Below, piece after piece: positions 22,434 through 36,000 of a DNA stretch of 64,000 bases. Made by a program: the position numbers and the translations under genes. The DNA comes from Sipunculus nudus (Eukaryota; Annelida; Sipuncula; Golfingiida; Sipunculidae), in the NCBI GenBank assembly GCA_026874595.1, contig CM049308.1:23338367-23402366 (forward strand), given 5' to 3'. Within the stretch, counting starts at the first letter, position 1; every line of letters starts with the position of its first letter. Under the pieces are notes generated by a model. That model had not been told where the DNA came from. It did no database searches and was given only the letters and a program-made list of their open reading frames with translations.

Positions 22434-23419
22434 GGATACTACGTTTATGACCGGGTTCTGCTGCCACCACTGTGCTGCTGCTGCATTCGTTTCCAGAATA
22501 GAATCCTTAGACCACTGGACGGATTTTTCCAAAACTTTACACGATTATAGGGTCACATGTGAACTGAAGCCAAAATATTTTGCCTTGACCTCTGACCTTT
22601 CCTCTCTCCAGTGCGTCCATCTGTGCTTCTGTTTTGACACATTAACTCACATAACTTCAGACTCGTTTGACCAATCAGGAAAAAACTTTGCACAAATGCT
22701 TTATAACATACATGGAAATGGTGACTCCACCTGCCACCATTTTTGCAGTGTCTATCTGTTCATCTGCTTTGGGATGAAATCACTTATATCTCTGCAGTGA
22801 AAGGACTTATCCACCTGAAGTTTTGCGTAGGTAATCATACTGGATAGCTTTCTTGATTTTATGACAGGTGGCGCCACCTACATTTACGTTCAGGCTGCAG
22901 ACATCCAGGCTTATATCTCAGGACTGGTTTGATGTATCCTCCTGAAATTTTGCATGTGTATAGATCTCACATAGCTCTTTATCATACACAAATCCTGCAA
23001 CCATTTTTGCACAGCGTCCGTCTTTTTGTCTGCCGTGGGATAAAATCACTAATATCTCGGCAGTGGTTTGACTCATCTGCCCAAAATTTTGCATGTATAT
23101 ACATCCTGGATAGCTTTCCTGATTTTATGAGAGGTGGCGCCACTTACGTTCATGTTCAGGCTGCAGACATCCAGGCTTATATCTCAGGACTGGTTTGACT
23201 TATCTGCCTCAAATTTTGCAATTGTATACACCTTGGATAACTTTCTGGATTTTGTGGCAGGTGGCACCACCTACATACACATTTCAGCTGCAGACATCCA
23301 TGCTAATATGCAATACACCTCTTTATTTCCCCTTGCCACTCAATCCATGCCTCACTTCACCCGTCCCATTCTGATTTCGGCGGATACACGTAGTCTCTTC
23401 TCGACTACCCGTATTCTAG
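22434..23419 (+). mobile_element. Helitron-like element, family H2, copy 2, 5' truncated
   Basis: It starts at GGATACTACG, so only the right half of the 5' hairpin remains. The body shows the usual modules, with GGTGGCGCCACC at 22867-22878 and one-sided variants after 23130 and 23260. The 3' end is intact: a GGCGGATAC copy, the hairpin GTAGTC/GACTAC, then GTATTCTAG before T. The long frames here (22432-22800 and 23134-23511) are repeat-derived. Confidence 0.7.
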
Positions 23420-23472
23420 TTAGGGGTTGCTTTCACTGGATTGAACCAGATGAAGCAAGCATTCTATTATTG

Positions 23473-23790
23473 TGTCTGTTTCCATGTGCGCGTATGTGCG
23501 TACATGCGTGAAAAAATAGGTGTGCTTCCATGTGGGCATATATGAGTGAACTGGCTGACATATTTATTTGTACAGTGGATCAAGCAGGCCTTCCACAAAA
23601 AGATGGTGAAATGACATAATTTTACCATGAATCCCTGAGTTCAAGCAGACCCCATGAGGAAACACGCTCCTGTTGCAATTTTCACGCATATACACATATA
23701 TGCTGATGGACAAAGAGAAACACCCCAGTTAAAAAATCATATGAGTGATTTTCATACATATAAGCATATATGCGCTCATGGAAACGCTGC
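23473..23790. mobile_element. possible small inverted-repeat element
   Basis: GTTTCCATGTGCGCGTATG near 23479 is mirrored by CATATATGCGCTCATGGAAAC near 23762-23783. The interior carries further GCATATATG words. There is no coding region. It could be a MITE or simply diverged palindromic simple sequence. Confidence 0.3.
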
Positions 23791-26270
23791 TTAAAGCTTC
23801 AATGTACCTGATATAAAAATATCTGGACCCAGAAGTAGTTTTTTTGCTTGTGTGTATATCTGTCTCCTATGAAAGTACCACAATTGGTACTGGCATCTGT
23901 AGAATAATTTATACTCTAGCAGGTCTTTAGTTAAAAGCAGATGGAATATTGAAGCTGAACTAGATAAAATGTCCAGCAATGGCACATCAAGGCATGTAAT
24001 GTCTGGATGGTTGCAAATGTTGGATTTACCATACCCTTTTGTAGGCACAGACCCAACCAAACTGAAAATATGTTATGGGTAATCCATAATATGGATAATA
24101 TTAAAAGGACAAAAAACATACAATTTATAAAGTAAATGTAAAGCTAAATTTGAGTACATAAATTAAGGCCAAAAGACTGATCCCTGGTTTCCAATTTCTG
24201 TGGAAAATCAGTTATTAAGTCTGTGTAATATCAGGAAGGCATGCCTTTCATAGATATTTCTTATTCTGTGGCTCCTGTGGAATGGTTGTATCAGTTATTT
24301 GATGAAAAGGTTTAATTAAATTTAAACAGTAATTGACCCTTAAACCAGCAAAAGGTGTAGCATGGTTGACACATTCCCTGAAATTATAATCACATCAAAG
24401 CATTAGATGAGAGAAATTCCTTAAAATGTTTTGCTCAATAAAATGTAACCTTTGCAATTTAGGAAAATTGAAAGGAGTAGAAATGTATGGTTTTACAGCA
24501 GAACATTATTTTCTTGGAATTATCAAAGCTCATATTGTAGATATTGCTCCTCTTTAAGAGCAGATTGCATCTTGTGGTTATTATAAGTGTATCTCTTCTT
24601 GACTGTGTGAAAATCTCCCAGTTGCATTTGTTTGATTAGGGCCTTGAAATTAATAAAGCTTATAATGACCTTGTATAGATTGCCCTTTTAACCATTATTG
24701 TTAAGAGGACTATTAAGAGCAGTCAAGACTGACACCTAAAGTTCTTCATTTCCTAGGTGAAGTTTCTGATATCAAAGATATTGCTTATTTGAAATCAGTT
24801 CTAAAGATATACATTTACCTAAAATGAACCACTTCTGTTGTAACTTTGGTTTCAGAAAATATGGTGAAGATACAAATTTGGACTTGAGTCTTACATCACT
24901 GCTATCCTAACATGAAACTAAAAACAGACAGATAAAATTTTTCATAAAAAAACACAGACATGCAGGACAGTATTAAACTGCTTAAATAATTACACCTGTA
25001 CCTCAAAATGTCACATCCAAGAAACTTAGCAGATATTATTATTGATGAAAATATTGTTACTCTTGAAGATCCCATGTGATGTAGTTTTCTCTAATCCTCA
25101 TGTTTGTCATGCTTTTTGTTCACAAGGTGTCCCTTAATTGCCACATCACCTCACTCAACCTACATGAATACATGAAAGTAATTTTATTTTATAATTTATT
25201 TAATAAATTTGTTTAATTTAACTCAAATTCTTAGCAAAGACACAATTGGCTTCTATGATACTTGCTGAAGAATTTTTAGGAAATCTTTCAATTTATACTG
25301 ACTATGTTAAAAAAATCTAAAAAAAAAATTAGGTACTCTTTCATGGAGTATGAATGGTATTAACCTGTCTGAGATTAGTGTTTTTCAAATCAAATATAGA
25401 TTCTTTATGGTCATATGGCCATTTATAAAAAAAAAAAAAAAGAATTTAACCAATATAGAAAGGTTTTGTTATTTGAAATCTTTAGCAGCAAATATAAATA
25501 TTATGGTATATGTTACAGGTCACATTGTCTGAACTAAAGCCTGCCAAACAGTTTTACACATTCTGTGTAGTATATACCACAAATACAATAGAACAAGAAA
25601 AACATAATTTTTACTTGCTCTGAGGTGGGAATAAACAGATAAATCAAAGAATTTATGGTGACAGAAGGACTAAAGGTGGGTTTTCAATCATGAACTAAAC
25701 TTTGTGAGTAAAGAATGGATTGACATAACTGCTTCAATATACGAAAGCAGGCAGCTGTGTTTTTTAAACTTGTTGGTCTCCTGAAGAATAAATCCTGTAT
25801 TTTAGAGCTTCTTATTGACTGGTCTCAGCTGTTATAAGGATTTGATTTAATTTTCTTTGCACCTTAGTCTAATAGTGATATTTCTTTTTTTTATGCCTTA
25901 GCTTAATGGATTCTAGAAGCAATATATCCACCAGGCTATGTAGTAGTGTGTGGATCATTTGACAGTGCAAACTGTTAACATTGATCCACATTCTTAGTAA
26001 ATGGAGGCAGTTGTGTATTTCTGATATAATTGATATGATTATATTAATTATCTGTAGGTGTTATTAGATTTTTGTGTGAATTCAAGCATAAGCCAGTTGA
26101 ATGATGGTCAACATAATAAGTGGTCATGCAAGGACACCAGCCTGATAATGACCATGTGATATTGTACAGCTACCTACAGTGTAAGTCCCTAAGTTGAGAA
26201 TTTTAATAACCTTTAACCTAATTACTATTTTAGGACATGCAAGATTGGCTTATATACCTTTTCACACATC
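23791..26270. other. AT-rich non-coding stretch, nothing specific seen
   Basis: No supportable gene. Two overlapping minus-strand frames (23791-24119) lack protein character. There are A homopolymers near 25321 and 25428-25441. Confidence 0.55.
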
Positions 26271-26289
26271 TTTATGCATGTAATTGTCT

Positions 26290-26876
26290 CTGCCATTGCC
26301 CAAGGTGCTGTTGGTGGTAGGCATAGAAATGGTGAGCCTCCGATCGTCTTTCTGTCGTGGTGCCTGTCCGTCTGTCTGTCCATCCCTCTTAGATATATTA
26401 ACGCAATAACTCGATCAAAAATAATTTTAGGTACAGTCATCAAACTTGCACCATTGATGCACCTTATCAGGAGCTAGGTCAAGTTTGAACATGGATGACC
26501 TTGACACAGTTTTTAAAGTCACAGTGGCAATAATGCAAAAATGATGTTAAAGCAATCACTCGAAAAGAATTTCAGGTACAGTCACCAAATTTTTAGCATT
26601 GATGCATCTTTTCAAGAGCTATGTCAGGTTTGAACATGGATGACATTGACACAGTTTTCAAGTTTACATAGGCAATAATGCTAAAATGATGTTATTGCAA
26701 TACCTCAAAATAAATTTAAGGCTCAGTCACCATACTTGTAACTTTGACATACCTCTTGATGCAGTTTTCAAGGTCATAGAGGTAATTTTGGTGGGTGACA
26801 TTGACCTATTTCAGATTTCATACAAGTTTTTACAACTTTTTTCCAGCTATTTTCACAAAAGGCGGGGGCATACTAG
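26290..26876 (+). mobile_element. Helitron-like element related to H3, diverged
   Basis: The right end is diagnostic: GGCGGGGGCAT (26861-26871), identical to the 3' X' of H3, then ACTAG. The left end has a decayed GCCCAAGGTGC...GGCATAG hairpin and a CTGTCCGTCTGTC segment (about 26364-26382). The interior has about 145-bp units with GTTTGAACATGGATGAC words at 26483 and 26628 and a third weaker one, different from typical H3 units. The frames at 26225-26477 on both strands are repeat shadows. Confidence 0.55.
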
Positions 26877-28128
26877 ATCTGTTCCATAGATCAACTTTTC
26901 CCTTGTTCATTTACAGAAGGTCAGAGAGGTCAAATTGGTGGTTGGCTAATAGATGTTCATACCTCATCATGAAAATCAAACAGGTATTCAGATTGATTAG
27001 ATCATTAGATGTTGAAGAAATTGATGAATGACCATACATTTATATAGAGACAAAATTCAAATTAAGGTACACACATAGAGGGAGAGTTGGATGGATACCT
27101 GGTGCCTTAGTTTATTCCAATAAGTAGCACAAAGCTGGGGTTTGGAATACAAAATTAAGGATGGTACTGTGGCTGTTATTAGATGTTTATCTAAATAACC
27201 TGTAACAGTGTTGTACAAAATTCAGCTGGAAGATGTAACTTTGTTGCCTACCAATAATGTGTGAGTACTATAAAGTCCATTTGGAATCAGTATCTTTCTT
27301 ACTGAACTGTACAGCTGTTAATGTGACGTTTGATATAAACTGTATAAATTTGTTTAAAGGACTGCAATTAAGGCCTCTTGCTTTAGTGGTCAGGGAATGT
27401 GTGAAAGATCTGCATTTCTTTGCAATTCATTATGGAGGCAGCTGCATCTAGATCTGAATTATATTAAAAAATTTTAAATATATAACACCAAATATAGTTT
27501 TAATTTAAATCAGCTATTTAATGCAATAGGTTGAGAAAGAGCGTCAGTTATTATCATCCTTTAAGTGCTGCGAGATATGGTTATTTAAATAAAAATATCA
27601 ATATTAATCAATAATAAAAAATATATACTAACCTTTCTCCTGAAAATCATTATTTTATTGAGGATACCTGTATAATTTCACTCAACCACAATTCACCATG
27701 AGAATATATATACAAAAGCAGGCATTAGACCCATAGTTTTCTACAATTGCTAATAGCATTTTTTAAGTTACTCTCTTTATAATAGACTTTGCCAGGGGCT
27801 CAAGGATTTAAAGTGATGAAACTTAATTGTCACCAGCAGCTTTTACTAACTGCCCAGGAGGTTGCTTTGGGAGCATTATAGTAACAGGTTTTTTCCAATG
27901 CCAAATGATTTTGGAAGGGGTACATTTAAAAGCAATTTTTGTGATATACTGAATCAGTCTTTATGAAAGTATAACTAAATTTATGCTGTAGGCTATCTTT
28001 ATAAAGGAGATCTTGAAGATGGGAAAAATTTTGCTTGCGAGGAAAAGCTTTTATATAATACTGATAATGTTTTTTTGTTGCCTACAAAAATAACATGTGA
28101 TACACTGATAGAAGCATCTATAATTTTT
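26877..28128. other. AT-rich non-coding stretch, nothing specific seen
   Basis: No supportable gene. The frame at 27257-27451 (+) has no recognisable family or splice context. Confidence 0.55.
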
Positions 28129-28577
28129 GTCCCCTGCTTCCTTGGAATTAATGGGGGACATTGATTTGGGTTTATCTGTTTGTCCCTCTGTCTGCCTGCC
28201 TGCTTGTTCGTCCATCAGGTTTTTGTTTCCGTGTGATAACCTTACTGAATTTTTATCCAATTTCATTCAAATTTGGCTCAGTGATTGCTCTCATGCTTAC
28301 CTTGGTTAAGATCCATTTTGAAGTGTCTGTCTCACAAGATAATAATACAATATGATATTCCATTTTTCATATGATGAATCAGCATATTTAGTTCCACTAA
28401 TCACCAACAGGTGTCACTAGCAGTGGACATAAATTACTTGAATTTTTTGCAGTAACTGCCAGGTGCTGCCATCATTTGATTGTGGTTAAAACTAATTGTA
28501 CTTAGTCACCAAATACTTTAAAATCATCCTGGAATTGAAGGAGGAAGCAGGGGACATATATTTCTTGAATTTGCTTG
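28129..28577 (+). mobile_element. Helitron-like element, family H5, short complete copy
   Basis: It starts after a T run with GTCCCCTGCTTCC, with a GGGGGAC partner nearby, followed by a CTGTCTGCCTGCC-type segment. One array unit holds GTGTGATAACCTTACTGAAT and GATTGCTCTCATGCTTACCTTGG. The 3' subterminal GGAAGCAGGGGAC (28543-28555) is an exact reverse complement of the start. The end is GAATTTGCTTG before TTT. The length is about 449 bp. The frames at 28051-28355 are by-products. Confidence 0.7.
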
Positions 28578-28604
28578 TTTATCTTATTTTTAACTTCATT
28601 TGCA

Positions 28605-28620
28605 ATGGGGGGGGGGGGGG
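28605..28620. repeat. G homopolymer
   Basis: A run of about 15 G residues just outside the H5 copy. It is a likely site of length variation. Confidence 0.9.
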
Positions 28621-29125
28621 GTCAATCAAATTGAGAATTAGAATTTAGCTGTTGATCCAGAAATTCAATTTGTTCAGTTTACTAATTGTCATTTATTTAT
28701 TCTGATGGCAATTTTTTGATCCATTGAAACTGACTAATTTAACTTGTCAGTGTAAAAATTTTAAAATTTAGTGGGGTCAATAAAAAGGTCATCATTGTGG
28801 CTTGAAGTGTCAGAAATTTGTAACAGATAAGTAAACAGAGTCACAGATGCTTAAACTAACAAATTGAGGCCATCAAGTGTGCTTCTTTATGGACTTATAG
28901 AATTAAAATTTAGTGGAAAGCCCCATTTGATATTTCATCAATATTGGCTATTCCTTAAAAATGTGAATAATTAACTTTATATCAGAACTAAAAATAATAC
29001 AGAAAGTGAATACGAAAACTCTTCAGTTTTGTCCACTCTATCAATTTGCTCTCTCAAAAAGAAGTCTATACTGACTCATTAGTTTAATCATGAGTGTTGA
29101 AAAATGTTTTTAAAGCAAAATTTTT

Positions 29126-30302
29126 ATGCCCCCGCCACAAAGTGGCCGGGGCATATAGTTTTACCCATGTCCGTCATTCCGTCCTTCCGTCCTTCCGAAA
29201 TCAAACAGTTGTACGGACTTTTTTTCGCAATGCCTGCAGATATTGGCCTGATTTTTGGTGTGTGGGCAGATATAGACCAGTTACAGATCAAGTTCGCGTT
29301 TCGTCCCGGTTGACCTACTTTTGACCGTTTTACGGCTCCTAAACTTAGAAAATTTCATGAAAAATAGAAATTTCATGACAAATACACATGTACGGACTTT
29401 TTTTTCGCAATGCCTGCAGATATTGGCCTGATTTTTGGTGTGTGGGCAGATATAGACCAGTTACAGATCGAGTTTATGTTTCGTCCTGGTTGACCTTCTT
29501 TTGACCGTTTTACGGCTCCTGATCATAGAAAATTTCATGAAAAATATGAAATTTCATGACAAATACACATGTACGGACTTTTTTTCGCAATGCCTGCAGA
29601 TATTGGCCTGATTTTTGGTGAGTTGGCAGATATTGACCAGTTACAGATCGAGTTCGCGTTTTGTCCCAGTTGATCTACTTTTGACCATTTGACGGTGCTC
29701 TAACATAGAAAATTTCATAAAAAAGTGAACATGCATAGACTTTTTTTCGCAGTGCCTGCAGATACAGGCCTGATTTTTGGTGTGTAGGCAGATATTGACC
29801 AGTTACAGATCGAGTTCTTGTTTTGTCCCAGTTGACCTACTTTTGACCATTTGACTGTTCCTGAACATAGAAAGTTTCATGAAAAATAGAAATTTTCATA
29901 ACAAATGCCTATGTACTGATTTTTTTCCTCAATGCCTGCAGATACCCCCCTGATTTTTTATGTGTGGCCAGATAATGACAGTTACAGATCAAGTTTGCGT
30001 TTTGTCCCTGTTGACCTACTTTTCATTGTTTTTCGGCTCCTAAACTTAGAAAATTTCATGAAAGACGGAATTTTTATGGAAAATGCACATGTATGGACTT
30101 TTTTTCACAATGCCTGCATATACTGGCATGATTTTTGGTGTGTTGCTTGATAATGACCCGTTACAGATCGAGTTTGCATTTTGCCCTTGTTGACTTACTT
30201 TTGACCATATGACACCTCCTGAACTTAAACAATTTTTCAAAATTTTCAAATGTTTCTAATTTGCCCCAGGCGGGGGCATTCGTGTCATTCCAACACATCT
30301 AG
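29126..30302 (+). mobile_element. Helitron-like element, family H3, full-length
   Basis: The 5' end ATGCCCCCGCC (29126-29136) forms a hairpin with GGCCGGGGCAT (29144-29154), then a TCCGTCCTTCCG segment. Six tandem units follow, each beginning with a T run and a TGCCTGCAGATA-type word at 29231, 29411, 29591, 29753, 29933 and 30111 (180 bp, one of 162). The 3' end has GGCGGGGGCAT (30269-30279), an exact reverse complement of the start, a GTGT/ACAC mini-hairpin, and ACATCTAG before TTT. The frames at 29094-29324, 29932-30150 and 30046-30249 are repeat translations. Confidence 0.8.
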
Positions 30303-30599
30303 TTTATTATATTTTAATTCATTAACAACAAAATACAAAAATCTAAAAAGGACATATTTTTTTTATCAGTTTTCTAACCATTTTCACAATAAAATGTGAA
30401 TTTAACTTAATAAATAAATGTTAAACTGATATGGAAAAAATTCAGATGATGACACATTATTTTGCTTGATGCTACTGTAAATGGTAAAATATGGAGCAAG
30501 AAAAAATATATGATGCAGCTGTACAAACAACATGAAAGGTCAGTGTTCCAGGAACGTTGGAGGGTATGGAAATTTACTGGTTTGATCAAGAGACAGAAT

Positions 30600-30965
30600 G
30601 GTCTCTCAGTGTTGTTCTAAAGATTGTGAGGGTTTCACGAGGACTCTGAGTTGAGCCTGATCAGCCATGTTGAGTTTCCTCTGGGCTTATTACGACTGTT
30701 CCCCAAGCAGTTAATGACCATGTATGTTAACGGCAGTAGCTCCCTTTCTTGGCATTATCAAAACCGAACTAAATGTCAGAGTTGTAACGACAGGACAGGT
30801 GAACACAGACGTGTCAATGGAAGCCTGATCTTCCTGTGGGAAATAGCTCACAAACTTCACATTAGCATGGAGTTTGTCAGGGAAATGTTACTTTGTACCT
30901 TGTTACTTCCACAACAGTCAGACTCTTATATTTGGCTGTGTTTCTCAGAGATAAAGAACACTTAA
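30600..30965 (+). other. unclassified 104-codon frame in less AT-rich DNA
   Basis: The frame at 30651-30965 runs to TAA through sequence of mixed composition that shows no similarity to other parts of the window. The product has paired Cys (CQSC) and a hydrophobic C-terminal half, but I recognise no family. Codon third positions are not clearly biased. It could be an exon, a conserved non-coding element, or chance. Confidence 0.2.
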
Positions 30966-31552
30966 AAATGTTTTTTTTTTCACATTTCTTTTGCTGAAGT
31001 TTTGCCAAATGATTATTTCTTTTTATGATTATAGTAATATCATAAGATATGACATATCACCTTTATGGAGATAATATAGCAAGAATAATATCAATACCAG
31101 AATTTCTATATCCCTGTTTTATGGTAGGTCTAATTTTAAGGACTTATTTTTCCTGAGATCTTGTGCTCTTACCCTGAGTCACAGGTGGTCCAAAATGGTT
31201 ACCTCTCAGTCACTGGCATAAATTAAAATAAGGACACTCAGCTTCGCAGCCCAACATCAGAATCACTAAAGGCTGTCCCTCCAATGGGGCACCTTAATTT
31301 TGGCTTTAGGAGATTTAATTCTCTTGAATAAGTAAAAATATCTAATAGTGCCACATTCATGCATGTTGTGGAAGCATGCTATTTCCAGCAACTAATGGTA
31401 TATTGATTATGTTTGAAATAAAAAATAGTTCATATCTTATATAATGTTTTCTCCTCTCAGCTTGTCATGGTATCTGTGCATAGAAGCCATGCATGTTGAT
31501 GGATCTTGCATGATGTTTCAGGCACTAACATAGACTACCTTCTGATATAATT
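30966..31552. other. AT-rich non-coding stretch, nothing specific seen
   Basis: No gene or clear repeat between the 104-codon frame and the H2 copy. Confidence 0.6.
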
Positions 31553-33027
31553 GTATCCGCCAAAACAGAGTTTTGCGGATACTATGTTTTCAGCTGCACG
31601 CCGCCGCCGCCGCCGCGTAGGTTTCCGGAGAACTCCTCCGTAACCGCTGGGCAGAATTTTACAAAACCCGGGATTATGTTCGGGTCACATGTGAACTGCT
31701 GCGCCCCGATTTTGTTTTGACCTCTGACCTTTCCTCTGCGCTCTGCGTCCGTTTGTGCGTCTGTTTCCACACATAAACCCACATATCTCGGGAACCGTTT
31801 GACGGATCAGGAAAATTTTTTTGCACAAATGTAGCCCTTGGAGAGCTTTATAACATACACAAAAAATGGTGGCGCCACCTGCAACCATGTTTGCACAGTG
31901 TCCATCTGTTCGTCTGCCTTAGGTTAAAATCACTCATATCTCTGCAGTGACTTGACAAATTCATCTGAAATTTGGCATGCGTATACATCCTGGATAGCTT
32001 TTCTGATTTTGTGACAGGTGGCGCCACCTACATTCTCGTTTACGCTGCAGACATCCAAGCTCATATCTCGGGAACCGTTTGACAGATCAGGAAAATTTTT
32101 TTGCACAAATGTAGCCCTTGGAGAGCTTTATAACATACACAAAAAATGGTGGCACCACCTGCAACCATGTTTGCACAGTGTCCATCTGTTCGTCTGCCTT
32201 GGGTTAAAATCACTCATATCTCTGCAGTGACTTGACTAACTCAGCTGAAATTTGGCATGCGTATACATCCTGGATAGCTTTTCTGATTTTGTGACAGGTG
32301 GCGCCACCTACATTCTCGTTTACGCTGCAGACATCCAAGCTCATATCTCGGGAACCGTTTGACAGATCAGGAAAATTTTTTTGCACAAATGTAGCCCTTG
32401 GAGAGCTTTATAACATACGCAAAACTGGTGGCGCCACCTGCAGCCATGTTTGCACAGCTCCCATCTGTTTGTCTGCCATGGGATAAAATCACTCATATCT
32501 CGGCAGTGGTTTGACATATCTGCCTAAAATTTTGCAAGTTTATACATCCCCGACAGCTCTCTTGATTTTATGACAGGTGGAGCCACCTGCATTCTAGTTT
32601 ATGCAGCAGACTTCCAAGCTCATATCTTGGGAACCGTTTGACCGATTAGGCCAAAGTTTTGCATGTCTATAGTTCTCACATAGCTCTTTATCATATGCAA
32701 AACTGGTGCCGTCACCTGCAACCATTTTTGCTCAGCGTCCATCTGATTGTCTGCCACGGGCTAAAAATCACTCATGTACATGTAGTGGTTTGAATTATCT
32801 GCCTTAAATTTTGCATATGTATACAACTGGGACGGCCCTCTGGATTTTGTGATGGGGGGGGGGGGGTGGGGTGGCAACCTTCATACACAATTTGGCTGCA
32901 GACATCCATGCTAATATGCAACACTTCACTCTATTTCCCCTTGCCACTTAATCCATGCCTCACTTCACCCGTTCCACTCTGATTTAGGCGGATACACGTA
33001 GTCGCTTGTCGACTACCCGTATTCTAG
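31553..33027 (+). mobile_element. Helitron-like element, family H2, copy 3 (best preserved, expanded)
   Basis: The 5' hairpin GTATCCGCC...GCGGATAC and the (CCG)n segment are intact. The array contains near-identical units beginning ATCTCGGGAACCG at 31785, 32065 and 32345 (280 bp each), making it about 310 bp longer than copy 1. GGTGGCGCCACC appears at 31868, 32019 and 32299 and in variants. The 3' end has GGCGGATAC (32987-32995), a perfect 7-bp hairpin (GTAGTCG, 32998-33016, partner CGACTAC) and ATTCTAG, between T residues (AATT before, TTG after). A G run lies near 32857. Confidence 0.8.
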
Positions 33028-36000
33028 TTGAAGATATGATAACTTATCAAAGATAGTTAATTGTCGATGCAGCAGCATATAAAGGTGTGACATGTTGGAA
33101 CAAATGATAAGTTCATAATTAAAAAAAAAAAACGATCGGTGCCCCTTGGTGGGACAGATTGAAGGAAAATACCAAACAGTAAAGCACTGAACTTCCAACC
33201 TGTGAGCTCTGATGTTAATTTCTGGGAGCTTTAGAATTGCTTGGGCCCCTTAAGCCTTGCAGCCAAAAGCTTTTTTCTGCCCAGTGATGTTCCACCCCGG
33301 CATATAAGTCTTTAACTCCCCAAGTGGTTTTGGTTGTTTTAGATCAGGAACTCCAGAATGGCACAGATATACTGATGGGTCTAGTGTTAATTTCTAGATG
33401 GAATATGGACTGAGAGATTTCCCAAGTGTGACAGGGTAAATGGATATAGTGATAAACTCCATGGCATTTTCCTTGAAAAAGGTCACTAAATGTCAATGGA
33501 CACAAGCATCAGTTCAAGCCTCTGAAGTTTGAGAAGCCTCAGCATTAGTGCTTTGTATTGTCCGGTCTCTTGTCCAATTGCCTTACTCTTCTCTCTTCAT
33601 TTAATAAAATAAAATTTATGTTAAAAATCTAACTATTTTTCTATAAAGAAATTTTATTCTTTTTTATTTGTAAGAGATACACATTATATTTTTGTACATA
33701 TATGCATTTGTTTTAACTAATTTCACAATTTAGGAAAATTTAATTAATCATAGCATTTGCAAGGTCAAATTAGTTCACATAAAAAAAAATAATGAAAGAG
33801 CAGGATTGAGTTAAGGATGAAGTAAATAATTGATGAAAATCTCCTTTGAAACATTTACACTTCTCATATTAGAAGAACATATACCATAATGGCAAAGGAG
33901 GCTTCAAATACACTAATGCCAGGGGTAGAAATACATAACTTGGACTTTTCTTTCTACTTTTTGACTATTCTTTGCTGAGTTTATTGCAACATAGACTTTT
34001 ATAGAGCCATCTTCTTTGCTGCACTTAAATGTTCGTGTACTTTGGGAAAAAACTGTACCTGCAGAAGGATTCAGCTGTCAAAGATGGGAGTACAAAAAGA
34101 AAGACAGTATCTTTAACTTCCTTCTTTTACAGCAAGAGTGACTTCCTTTGTAGGAGGTTTCATATATAGTATGGATTTTTATGCAGACAATTTTCTTGCT
34201 GGTTCGTTAGTCCTCAGTAGAAAAAAAAATTTACCTTATTACCCACAAAGGAAGCAGAAAAAGGCCGAAACCATCTGTAACCTCCTTATAGTAAGCAAAT
34301 TTAATACCTGACTCCCCTGAGATGTAGAGTACTGTGGGATGTCCTCATCGGTTTATTTTTAGTTCTTCCCTCAAGGTGTTTGGAAACAAGTTTCAGCTGC
34401 AGTTCCATTTTTATATGGTGAAAGCCATTTTCCTTCATAATGGGATTATTACCCATGAAAGTCCTTTTCAGTAAACATGTTTTTTTTTCTTACCGGTACG
34501 TGTATGTAAGATGAGAGGAGGGTGCGCTTCTCGTTAGCATCTCTTTCATGCTGTGATGGTGATAATTGATAGCCTTATAGACATTAATTTGACAGTTGGT
34601 TGAGCGTGACCTACTTCTGTCACACACACACACACACGTTATGAGACCATCATACTAATTAAATGACAGTTAAATCACATTTCACATGAACTCTTAATGT
34701 CATGTCGGTACTTCAAATTTATTGAAAGTTTCTCCTCATGGGAATTTCTTGTAATATGTCTTAACTACAATATGGCATGAGAGAATCTTTAAGAATGCAA
34801 AGAAATCATCTTTGAATTGGTTAAAAATATAAGTTTTATTTTAAATTCATCAAAGGAATATTTATGGAGTATAATTTAATTCAGATTTTGCAAATAAGCT
34901 CACTTGTCAACATGATGACAAATTGTACAAAATATTAAGAATTTTGTGATTTAATATCAGATAATAAACTTAAAAAAAAATCAGTTGTGAGTTCCAGTTA
35001 CAGTTCTGTTCGGACAGGAGTATATATGCATATTCAGTTGCTGGACTATATTTGGTATTTTATGGTTCTGAAGAACAATGTTCTATTATATGAGTACATG
35101 TATTTTATTTACAGCTATTACTGAAAGTCTTAAGGAAATTCAGACAATTGGGAGAATGCCACATTTTAGTTAAATGTAGTGTCATGAAACCTCAAGCACT
35201 CTTGTTACAATTTAAATGCCATGAAATTATTGGTCTATAAAATCATTAAAGGAAAAGGTTCACCTTTCACACACAAAAAGGAAAGACTGAACTTTTGACT
35301 CTGGAGATTATTTATGAATATAAGAAATGATGGCACCAAAAGACATAAATATGCACCAGTGCCTGGATATTGGATAAAGCTGTCTACCTCTGTGACATAA
35401 TTCTCCTCTGGCTTATATATATAAATTGCCCCACATTAACCTCAATTGTCTTGTATCAGTGAAACCACATTAAGAACAGTTCATCCAGCCAAAGTTATGG
35501 CACAATTGATTCATTTTGTCAATGCCAGTCTGTGTATGATCACAAAAATGATTTTAAATTGGTGCCTCAAAGGACTTTATATAAAAGTATGCCTATAAAG
35601 CACTTAGAAAGATAAGCCTCAAGATCTAGTTAAGGTTGATCATAGCCCAAAGCTGACACCAGTTCCAAAGGCCCTTCATAGTAAATTTTGGCCCTGGCTG
35701 TATGTTAAAGATGTAGTGAAAGAATATATATAAAAATAATAAGTCCTCCCATATGAGACTTATTTTGTTTGTGTGAGTTTTAAAAATTGTCTTAAAATTC
35801 TGTTATCGTTATATTTGGTTAAACAATGGAAATTTGTAGGGCATAGTCAAAAGTAGGAGCTTTATATCCTCCTGAAAATTCTGTAAAGCCATGGTCTTTG
35901 AAATATATCATTTTAAGTACTGAACAGCATATGATATTTCAGAAAATGTTTAGTAAATCATGAACCTGTCATGATATCTGATTGACTGACAGTGACTTTT

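Noticed and set aside
22432-23511. The two longest open frames in the window (122 and 125 codons)
   Set aside because: Both lie within the H2 repeat. The same frames appear broken in the other H2 copies, and there is no coding constraint across copies.
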